Shown here piece after piece: positions 16,323 through 23,313 of a DNA stretch of 64,000 bases; the stretch's first letter is position 1, and each line of letters starts with the position of its first letter. The DNA comes from Bradyrhizobium sacchari (GTDB taxonomy: Bacteria; Pseudomonadota; Alphaproteobacteria; Rhizobiales; Xanthobacteraceae). The notes under the pieces were generated by a model. That model did no database searches and was not told the DNA's origin. It saw nothing but the letters and a program-made list of their open reading frames with translations. Both the position numbers and the translations under genes were made by a program. The stretch covers positions 152,967-216,966 of the forward strand of contig NZ_LWIG01000052.1 of the NCBI RefSeq assembly GCF_002068095.1. Reading direction: 5' to 3'.

Positions 16323-17420
16323 CTACGGCACGAAAACCATGAACACGTAGACGGCAAATACCACCATATGGACCAGGCCGAACAGGACATTGGTCCTGCC
16401 CGTGCCGAAGGTCAGCATGCTCAGGAAGAAGGTCAGCAGCAAAAGGACGCTGCCCTGGGCGCTGAGGCCGAGTTCGAGCTCCTTGTCGAGCGCGTAGGTG
16501 GCGACGCCGACGGCGGGGATGGTCAGGCCGATGGTCGCCAGGGACGAGCCGAGCGCGAGATTGATGCTCTTCTGGAGATCGTTCTTGCGGGCCGCCGCGA
16601 TGGCCGCGACACCCTCCGGCATCAGAATCAGCAGCGCGACCAGAAGGCCGGCGAAGGCCGGTGGCGCGCCGATCCTGGCGCCCACGGCATCGACCACCAG
16701 CGAGAATTTCTTGGCCAGCAGCACGACCGCCAGCAGCGAGCCCAGGAGCAACACAACGGTGAGCGCGAGCGTCCCGGCCGACAGATGCACGGCCCCGCCC
16801 TCGCCTTCCGCCCGTTCATGAACGAAGTAGTCCTTGTGCAGAACCGTCTGGGTGTAGAGGAACACCGCGTAAAGCGCGAGCGTGACCACATCGACGAAGC
16901 CGAGCTGAACGGACGAATAGACCGGTCCCGGCGTGGTGGTCGTGTAGTTCGGCATGATCAGGGTGATGGTCGCGAGCGCGAACAGGACGCTGAGATAGAC
17001 GTTGGCACCCGAGAGCTGAAAGCCCTGCTCGCGATAGCGCAGGCCGCCGATGAAGATGCAGAGCCCGACGAGGCCGTTACAGACGATCATGACCACGGCG
17101 AACACGGTGTCGCGCGCCAGTTCCGGGGCCGGCTTCTCGCCCAGCATGATCGTGGTGATCAGCGCCACCTCGATGATGGTCACCGAGAGCGTCAGCACCA
17201 GCGTGCCATAGGGCTCGCCGACCCGTTCGGCGATCACTTCGGCATGATGGACGGCGGCGAACACCGTTCCGAACAAGATGACCAGAAGGACGATGGCGAA
17301 GACGAGCCCGGCCAGCGACAGCGTGAAGACATAGTCCGTCGCGCTGACGGCTACGAACAACAGCACGGCCAGTGCCGGGAAGATCCAGGCCGACCGGGGC
17401 ATCGGACTATGCGCGCTCAT
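16323..17420 (-). CDS. chaA: Calcium/cation:proton exchanger of the ChaA type
   Basis: A 365-residue membrane protein with about eleven helices. The two alpha-repeats that define the calcium/cation antiporter superfamily are visible: GEPYGTLVLTLSVTIIEVAL (about 67-86) and LALGSSLATIGLTIPAVGV in the second half. It belongs with ChaA and the rhizobial y4hA proteins, which expel Ca2+ or Na+/K+ against protons at alkaline pH. A cupin gene follows in the same transcript. The cation preference cannot be read from sequence. Confidence 0.88.
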   Translation of the reverse strand: MSAHSPMPRSAWIFPALAVLLFVAVSATDYVFTLSLAGLVFAIVLLVILFGTVFAAVHHAEVIAERVGEPYGTLVLTLSVTIIEVALITTIMLGEKPAPELARDTVFAVVMIVCNGLVGLCIFIGGLRYREQGFQLSGANVYLSVLFALATITLIMPNYTTTTPGPVYSSVQLGFVDVVTLALYAVFLYTQTVLHKDYFVHERAEGEGGAVHLSAGTLALTVVLLLGSLLAVVLLAKKFSLVVDAVGARIGAPPAFAGLLVALLILMPEGVAAIAAARKNDLQKSINLALGSSLATIGLTIPAVGVATYALDKELELGLSAQGSVLLLLTFFLSMLTFGTGRTNVLFGLVHMVVFAVYVFMVFVP

Positions 17421-17440
17421 CCACTGGCTCCAGTGTTTCC

Positions 17441-17530
17441 AGCATGATCCGGAAAAGTGTGCCGCGGTTTTCCGAAAAGATCATGCTCAATCGAAGAGAC
17501 CGAGGTGCGATGAGGCTCCATCGCATCTCG
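17441..17530. repeat. Structured repeat, family A (copy A4, reverse orientation)
   Basis: Contains GCATGATC / GATCATGC around CCGGAAAA / TTTTCCG, then a second hairpin GGTGCGATGAG / CATCGCATCTC. The order of the two hairpins is reversed relative to copies A2 and A3, as expected for an inverted insertion. It lies between the antiporter stop and the exchanger start. Confidence 0.82.
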
Positions 17531-17559
17531 CGCGAGCAGTAACAAATCGGCCGTCAGAT

Positions 17560-19038
17560 TCAATGCCAGTGCAGGATCGGCGCGATCGGCAGGACCGTCA
17601 GCAGCAGGAACAGCGGGATCAGCACCGCGCCGGCGCGCAGCAGATAGCCGAAGAAGCTCGGCATCTCGATGCCGTTCTCGCTGGCGATGCTGCTCACCAT
17701 GAAGTTCGGCGCATTGCCGATATAGGTGAGTGCGCCCATGTAGACCGCGCCCATGGAGATCGAGGCCAGCGTGCCCGACAGGGCATGCATCAGCACTTGC
17801 GGGTCCCCGCCGGCCAGCTCGAAGAACAAGAGATAGGTCGGCGCATTGTCGAGGAATGCCGACATCAGGCCGGTGGACCAGAAATAGGCGGCCTCGCGCG
17901 GCGTGCCGTCCGGCGCCGTCACCGCCGACAACAGCCAGGCGAAGGCGCCGTGGTGGCCGGCATTGAGCATGGCAATGACCGGAATGATGGCGACGAAGAT
18001 GCCCGCGAACAGCTTTGCGACCTCGCGGATCGGCTCCCAGGTGAAGCCGTTGGCCTGCCTGTGCTCGTCCGGCGTCAGCCACACCGACAGCGCCGCAATC
18101 GCCAGCAGCGCCGCGTTGCGGGCGGTATCTTCCAGCTCCAGCTTCGTTCCGAGAACGTCGAAGGCGATGCCGGGTCTCCACATCGCCGAGGCCAGCAGGC
18201 TGGCGACGATGGCCGCAATCAGCACCAGATTGACGAGGCCGCGGATCCGCATCGGCTTCCCTGGACCTGTGTCGCCGAGCGGCGGCTCGCTCCTGAAACG
18301 CCAGATGTCGACGGCGACGAAGATGAGGAGCAGCAGTCCGGCAACGATCATCGTCTGCAGCCAGATGTTCCGCGCGGTCCAGAAGAAATCGACGCCGTGC
18401 AGGAAGCCGACGAACAGCGGGGGATCACCGAGCGGGCTCAGCGCGCCGCCGACATTGGCGACCAGGATGATGAAGAAGATGACGACATGGGCGTTGTGGC
18501 GCCGCGGCCGATTGGCGCGGATCAAGGGGCGGATCAGGATCATCGCCGCCCCGGTGGTGCCGACGACGCTCGCCATCAGCGTGCCGAGCGCGAGGATGCC
18601 GGCATTCGCCGCCGGCGTGACCCTGATGTCGCCCGTGATGAGAATGCCGCCGGCCACGACATAGAGCGAGAACAGCAGCACGATGAAGCTGAGATATTCG
18701 GCGAGCATGGCGTGGGCCAGCGCGGCCAGCGTCGCCATGCCCCCTGCGGACAGCGCGAGCGAGCCGAGCGCCAGCAGCGACCAGGCCGCGGCGATCTTGC
18801 CGTAGTGATGGTGCCAGAATTTTGCGAACAGCAGCGGCCCGAGCGCGATTGACAGCAGCAGGCCGGCAAAGGGCAGCGCATAGGGCCAGCGCATCGCCGC
18901 GCCGTCGATCCCCGCCGCAGCCCATGCGGGCTGCGGCAACAGCACGAAAGGCGCGGCGACGACCACGCAGTTCCGCCAGGCCGGAAGCCGTCTAGGAAGC
19001 AATGAAGCGCCTCGCTGTCTCGATCGCGCCGAACGCAT
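17560..19038 (-). CDS. Sodium:proton antiporter, NhaD / ion-transporter superfamily
   Basis: A protein of about 492 residues: a signal-like leader ending near LLPQPAWAAAG, followed by about twelve helices. Motifs such as LSPLGDPPLFVGFLHGVDFF, FLDNAPTYLLFF and LTYIGNAPNFMV are typical of NhaD-type Na+/H+ antiporters of the ArsB/NhaD superfamily. The start is uncertain: ATG at 19038 overlaps the upstream hydrolase by 47 bp, while TTG at 19002 overlaps it by only 11 bp and has GAGG upstream. Either way it is tightly linked to the hydrolase and probably cotranscribed. Confidence 0.84.
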   Translation of the reverse strand: MRSARSRQRGASLLPRRLPAWRNCVVVAAPFVLLPQPAWAAAGIDGAAMRWPYALPFAGLLLSIALGPLLFAKFWHHHYGKIAAAWSLLALGSLALSAGGMATLAALAHAMLAEYLSFIVLLFSLYVVAGGILITGDIRVTPAANAGILALGTLMASVVGTTGAAMILIRPLIRANRPRRHNAHVVIFFIILVANVGGALSPLGDPPLFVGFLHGVDFFWTARNIWLQTMIVAGLLLLIFVAVDIWRFRSEPPLGDTGPGKPMRIRGLVNLVLIAAIVASLLASAMWRPGIAFDVLGTKLELEDTARNAALLAIAALSVWLTPDEHRQANGFTWEPIREVAKLFAGIFVAIIPVIAMLNAGHHGAFAWLLSAVTAPDGTPREAAYFWSTGLMSAFLDNAPTYLLFFELAGGDPQVLMHALSGTLASISMGAVYMGALTYIGNAPNFMVSSIASENGIEMPSFFGYLLRAGAVLIPLFLLLTVLPIAPILHWH

Positions 19039-19789
19039 CGAGATTTTCGTGTCCGCCGCCCGCAAAGCGAACGAACTCTTTCGGTTCATGCGCGAGCGCG
19101 AACAGACGCTCTCCGAACGCGATCGAAATGGCAAGGTCATTGGTGCCATGCATCACCAGGAGCGGCACCGTGACGCGCGCGATCCGCTCGTCGGAGCGAA
19201 ACTGATCGCGCATCAGGAGACGGACCGGGACGAAGCGGAACGCCGCGGCGGCGACGTCGGCGGTCGAGGTGTACGGCGCCTCCAGGATCAATTTGCCGAC
19301 GGGATGTTCGGAAGCGATGGCAACCGCGACGCCCGTCCCCAGCGAGAAGCCCCATGCGACGATTCGTTCCGCGGCATAGCGCGCGGCGGTGAAGGCGTAG
19401 GCGGAAGCGGCATCGCGCAGCAGCCCCTCTTCGCTCGGCGCCCCGCTGGAGCCGGCGTAGCCGCGATAGGACAGCGCAATGAGGCCGGTACCGTCAGCCG
19501 TGATCGCCTTGAAGCGATCGATGCGGCCGGCGAGGAAATCGCCATTCCCCGGAAAGAACAGGATCACGGGACGACCGGGCTTCGCCGGGACGTGCCAGAC
19601 GATCACCTTCTCGCCATCGGACGTGGTCAGGACATGCTCTTCCGCCTCGGGCAGGCCCGCGGCATCGGGCGCGGTGCGACCGACCGGCGGGATCGGAAAC
19701 AGCATCTCGCGCTGGCGGACGTACAGCACGACGAGACCGGCAAGATAGACGGTCACGAGCAGGATGGCGATCCACTTGACGATGGTCAT
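18992..19789 (-). CDS. Membrane-anchored alpha/beta hydrolase (BEM46-like)
   Basis: A 265-residue protein with one N-terminal helix (about 5-24) followed by an alpha/beta hydrolase domain. The nucleophile elbow is GFSLG (Ser near 151), the acid is the Asp in MHGTNDLA, and the His is in GGGHENL. The oxyanion region FFPGNGDFLAGR fits BEM46/ABHD13-type serine hydrolases. The substrate is unknown. It lies in a co-directional run after the pnt genes and before an antiporter gene. Confidence 0.85.
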   Translation of the reverse strand: MTIVKWIAILLVTVYLAGLVVLYVRQREMLFPIPPVGRTAPDAAGLPEAEEHVLTTSDGEKVIVWHVPAKPGRPVILFFPGNGDFLAGRIDRFKAITADGTGLIALSYRGYAGSSGAPSEEGLLRDAASAYAFTAARYAAERIVAWGFSLGTGVAVAIASEHPVGKLILEAPYTSTADVAAAAFRFVPVRLLMRDQFRSDERIARVTVPLLVMHGTNDLAISIAFGERLFALAHEPKEFVRFAGGGHENLDAFGAIETARRFIAS

Positions 19790-19811
19790 GATGAGGCGGC
19801 CCGTCTCCGCA

Positions 19812-19982
19812 TCAGGGCTTGCGACGGCTCCGCAGCAATTTCATGACGTCGGGCCTGATGCTGGCGGGAACGTCGCGGCAGCCGCACGCTGCCTTGTGGG
19901 CGGCGTGCCAGGCGATGCGCTGCTCGCGCGTCGTCTTGGGGGGCATGCGATGGGACCGGTGCCATTCCTTGTTGATGGCCAC
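19812..19982 (-). CDS. Small conserved hypothetical protein
   Basis: A 56-residue basic protein (V/MAINKEWHRSHRMPPKTTRE) with two close Cys (ACGCRD) and several His, perhaps a metal site. The start is GTG at 19982, with GGAGGG five bases upstream. It lies 13 bp after pntB and 22 bp before the hydrolase gene, so it is embedded in a co-directional run. Similar short proteins are familiar from Bradyrhizobium and relatives, but I know of no assigned function. Confidence 0.75.
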   Translation of the reverse strand: MAINKEWHRSHRMPPKTTREQRIAWHAAHKAACGCRDVPASIRPDVMKLLRSRRKP

Positions 19983-19995
19983 GGTCCCTCCCGCG

Positions 19996-21393
19996 TTACA
20001 TCGCCTTGACGATGTTCTCGGTGACCTTCTTGGCGTCACCGAGCAGCATCATAGTGTTGTCGCGGTAGAACAGCGGATTGTCGATACCCGCGTAACCCGA
20101 CGCCAGCGAGCGCTTGATGAACATTACCGTGCCGGCCTTCCAGACCTGCAGCACCGGCATGCCGTAGATCGGCGAGGACTTGTCCTCTTCGGCCGCCGGG
20201 TTGGTGACGTCGTTGGCGCCGATCACGAAGGCGATGTCGGCCTGCGCGAATTCGGAGTTGATGTCCTCGAGCTCGAACACCTCGTCATAGGGCACGTTGG
20301 CTTCGGCCAGCAACACGTTCATGTGGCCGGGCATGCGGCCCGCGACCGGGTGAATGGCGTATTTCACCTCAACGCCTTCCTTCTTCAGGATGTCGGCCAT
20401 CTCGCGCAGCGCGTGCTGGGCCTGCGCCACCGCCATGCCGTAGCCGGGCACGATGATGACCTTGGAAGCGTTCTTCATGATGAAGGCCGCATCGTCCGCC
20501 GAGCCCAGCTTGGCGGGCTTCTGCTCGCCCGTACCGCCGCCGGCCGCCGCAGTCTCGCCGCCGAAGCCGCCGAGGATCACCGAGATGAAGGACCGGTTCA
20601 TCGCGTGGCACATGATGTATGACAGGATCGCGCCCGACGAGCCGACCAGCGCGCCGGTGATGATCAGCGCCGAGTTGCCCAACGTGAAGCCGATGCCGGC
20701 CGCGGCCCACCCCGAATAGGAGTTCAGCATCGAGATCACGACCGGCATGTCGGCGCCGCCGATCGGGATGATCATGAGCACGCCGAGCGCCAGCGCCAGG
20801 ATGACGATCATCCAGAAGTCGAACGCGCTGCCGGACAGCACGAGGCCGACGATGAAGACGACCAGCAGGATGCCGAGCACGACGTTGATGACGTGGCGGA
20901 ACGGCAGGATGATCGGCGCGCCGCTCATGCGCGCGGACAGCTTCAGGAAGGCGATCACCGAGCCGGTAAAGGTCAGCGCGCCGATGGCGACGCCGAGCGA
21001 CATCTCGACCAGGCTCTGCGGATGGATGTTGCCGGGGGTGCCGATGTCGAAGGCCTCGGGCGCGTAGAACGCGCCGGCGGCGACCAGCACCGCGGCCATG
21101 CCGACCAGCGAGTGGAAGGCGGCGACGAGTTCCGGCATCGACGTCATCGGCACGCGCCGCGCAATCACCGCGCCGATCGCGGCGCCGATCGCGATGCCGA
21201 CGATCACCAGCACCCAGGCCAGACCGTCGGCCGGCGGATGGTTGGCAAGCGTGGTGGCGACCGCGATCGCCATGCCGATCATGCCGAACAGATTGCCCTG
21301 GCGCGACGATGCCGGGCTCGACAGCCCGCGCAGCGACAGGATGAACAGCACTCCCGCCACGAGATACAGAAATGCAGAGAGGTTGGCGCTCAT
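19996..21393 (-). CDS. pntB: NAD(P) transhydrogenase subunit beta
   Basis: A 465-residue subunit of the proton-translocating transhydrogenase, which reduces NADP+ with NADH using the proton motive force. The first about 270 residues form the membrane domain (eight or nine helices). The C-terminal domain binds NADP(H), with GYGMAVAQAQHALREM and the late KRSLASGYAGIDNPLF motif. The length matches PntB. It is the last of three pnt genes in order alpha-1, alpha-2, beta, the split form usual in alphaproteobacteria. Its ribosome site is GGGGACC. Confidence 0.96.
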   Translation of the reverse strand: MSANLSAFLYLVAGVLFILSLRGLSSPASSRQGNLFGMIGMAIAVATTLANHPPADGLAWVLVIVGIAIGAAIGAVIARRVPMTSMPELVAAFHSLVGMAAVLVAAGAFYAPEAFDIGTPGNIHPQSLVEMSLGVAIGALTFTGSVIAFLKLSARMSGAPIILPFRHVINVVLGILLVVFIVGLVLSGSAFDFWMIVILALALGVLMIIPIGGADMPVVISMLNSYSGWAAAGIGFTLGNSALIITGALVGSSGAILSYIMCHAMNRSFISVILGGFGGETAAAGGGTGEQKPAKLGSADDAAFIMKNASKVIIVPGYGMAVAQAQHALREMADILKKEGVEVKYAIHPVAGRMPGHMNVLLAEANVPYDEVFELEDINSEFAQADIAFVIGANDVTNPAAEEDKSSPIYGMPVLQVWKAGTVMFIKRSLASGYAGIDNPLFYRDNTMMLLGDAKKVTENIVKAM

Positions 21394-21432
21394 CTCAGGT
21401 CCCCATTGATCCCATCAGCCCGAGGTGGCCGC

Positions 21433-21750
21433 TTACTTCGACTTCTTCTTGTACATCGCCAGCATGCGCTGGGTGACAAGGAAGCCGCCGAAGATGTTGA
21501 TGCAGGCAAAGATCAGCGCGACGAAGCCGAAGGCGCGCGCCCAGCCAGAGCCGCTGGAAACGTTGGCGACGCCGCCGGCCAGCAGCGCGCCGACCACGAT
21601 CACCGAGGAGATCGCGTTGGTCACGCTCATCAGCGGCGTGTGCAGCGCCGGCGTCACCGACCACACCACGAAATAGCCGACGAAGACGGCGAGGACGAAG
21701 ATCGACAGCCGGAAGATGAAGGGGTCGACGACCTGTGCAGCATGCTCCAT
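21433..21750 (-). CDS. pntAB: NAD(P) transhydrogenase subunit alpha, part 2 (membrane)
   Basis: A 105-residue protein with three or four helices, corresponding to the C-terminal membrane part of E. coli PntA. The characteristic SVTPALHTPLMSVTNAISS segment, which holds residues close to the proton path, lies at about residues 30-48. It begins 11 bp after the alpha-1 stop with AAGGAG as ribosome site. It assembles with the soluble alpha-1 and the beta subunit. Confidence 0.95.
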   Translation of the reverse strand: MEHAAQVVDPFIFRLSIFVLAVFVGYFVVWSVTPALHTPLMSVTNAISSVIVVGALLAGGVANVSSGSGWARAFGFVALIFACINIFGGFLVTQRMLAMYKKKSK

Positions 21751-21761
21751 GGCGACTCTCC

Positions 21762-22889
21762 TTACGCTTTCGGCTGGAAGTTCGGGTGGATCACGGCGCC
21801 GTCCTTGGTCAGCGCGGTGGCCTTGACCAGCTCGTCGTCCCAGTTCACGGCGAGCTTCTTCTCCTTCTTGTCGACCATGGTCTCGATGAAGGAGAACAGA
21901 TTGCGAGCATAGAGGCTCGAGGCCGAGGCCGCGACGCGGCCGGCAACGTTGGTGTAGCCGACGATCTTGATGCCATCGAGGTCGACGACCTCGCCGGCCT
22001 TGGCGCCTTCGACATTGCCGCCGCGCTCGACGGCGAGATCGACCAGCACCGAGCCCGGCTTCATCGACTTGACCATCTCGCTGGAGACGAGCTTGGGCGC
22101 CGGCCGGCCCGGGATCAGCGCGGTCGTGATCACGATGTCCTGCTTCTTGATGTGCTCGGCGGTGAGCGCGGCCTGCTTGGCCTGGTATTCCTTGGACATT
22201 TCCTTGGCGTAGCCGCCGGCGGTCTGCGCGTTCTTGAACTCCTCGTCCTCGACGGCGAGGAATTTTGCACCGAGCGATTCCACCTGTTCCTTGGTCGCAG
22301 GCCGCACGTCGGTTGCGGTCACGACGGCGCCGAGACGGCGCGCGGTCGCGATCGCCTGGAGGCCGGCGACGCCGACGCCCATCACGAACACTTTGGCGGC
22401 GGGCACGGTGCCGGCCGCCGTCATCATCATCGGGAAGGCGCGGCCGAAGGCCTCGGCGCCCTCGATCACGGCGCGGTAGCCGGCGAGGTTGGCCTGCGAG
22501 GACAGCACGTCCATCACCTGCGCGCGGGTGATGCGCGGCATCAGTTCCATCGCGAAGGCGGAGACGCCGGCATCGGCCATCGTCTTCAGCGCGGCCTCGT
22601 TGCCGTAGGGGTCCATGATGGCGATGACGAGCGCGCCGCGCTTGTACTGCGCAAGCTCGGAGGCCTCCGGTCGCTTCACCTTGATGACGATGTCGGCGTC
22701 CTTGAGCGCGTCAGCGCTGACGGTGGCGCCCACGGCGGTGAATTCGGAATCCGGCAGGCCCGACTTGATGCCAGCGCCGGGCTCGACGGCGATCTCGGCG
22801 CCCAGCGCCTTGAACTTCTTCACCGTATCAGGCGAAGCGGCGACGCGCGGCTCCGACGGATCGATTTCCTTGGCAACGGCAATCTTCAT
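21762..22889 (-). CDS. pntAA: NAD(P) transhydrogenase subunit alpha, part 1 (NAD-binding)
   Basis: A 375-residue soluble domain that binds NAD(H). It starts MKIAVAKEIDPSEPRVAASP, typical of the alanine dehydrogenase/PntA fold, and carries a Rossmann motif GVGVAGLQAIATARRLGA around residue 165. The mobile-loop region is present (ITTALIPGRPAP). I start it at the ATG at 22889, with GGAGGG five bases upstream; an 11-residue longer reading is not family-like. It heads the pnt operon. Confidence 0.96.
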   Translation of the reverse strand: MKIAVAKEIDPSEPRVAASPDTVKKFKALGAEIAVEPGAGIKSGLPDSEFTAVGATVSADALKDADIVIKVKRPEASELAQYKRGALVIAIMDPYGNEAALKTMADAGVSAFAMELMPRITRAQVMDVLSSQANLAGYRAVIEGAEAFGRAFPMMMTAAGTVPAAKVFVMGVGVAGLQAIATARRLGAVVTATDVRPATKEQVESLGAKFLAVEDEEFKNAQTAGGYAKEMSKEYQAKQAALTAEHIKKQDIVITTALIPGRPAPKLVSSEMVKSMKPGSVLVDLAVERGGNVEGAKAGEVVDLDGIKIVGYTNVAGRVAASASSLYARNLFSFIETMVDKKEKKLAVNWDDELVKATALTKDGAVIHPNFQPKA

Positions 22890-23021
22890 AGGCCCTCCGG
22901 CGGCGCGGGAAAATGCGCGCACGCGAACTTAGCGTCACTCCCGCAACGTTGGATACCGGTTTTGGCACCGGTTTGAATGCAAATTTTATGAGCACCGACG
23001 ACGCTGGCGGTGCTGCAAGGA

Positions 23022-23174
23022 TCAGGTGAGGAAGATCGCCATCAGGATCACGATGAGCGCGACCGAGGCCGTGCCGTATTTCACCAGCTTGATGAAGCCC
23101 TCATAGGTCTGCTCGTGGGCAACGTAGTCGTTGCCGTCGGCAGTGGTGTACGCCACTTCGCTATGGTCAGCCAT
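23022..23174 (-). CDS. aa3-type cytochrome c oxidase subunit IV
   Basis: A 50-residue protein, MADHSEVAYTTADGNDYVAH then EQTYEGFIKLVKYGTASVAL, ending in a single helix (LIVILMAIFL). The E-x-TYxGFI/LKLxKYG pattern followed by one transmembrane segment is the hallmark of the small bacterial aa3 oxidase subunit IV. This subunit packs against the core oxidase and is not catalytic. The main oxidase genes are not in this window; the short gene stands upstream of the pnt operon on the same strand, separated by 132 bp. Confidence 0.93.
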   Translation of the reverse strand: MADHSEVAYTTADGNDYVAHEQTYEGFIKLVKYGTASVALIVILMAIFLT

Positions 23175-23313
23175 GGATTGTCCCCAGTCGAAAGTCGAAT
23201 TCTCGGGCTGGGATACCTTAATCTTTCAAGCAGGGCAACGGCACCAGGGCGTGGTTTTCCCGCAAATCGGGTCATTTGGAATTCCGATTGCCGGGAATCC
23301 GGCTCTCGTGCGC

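Noticed and set aside
20369..20710. Second frame inside pntB
   Set aside because: It is a shadow of the pntB frame with Arg/Gly-rich translation and no start context.
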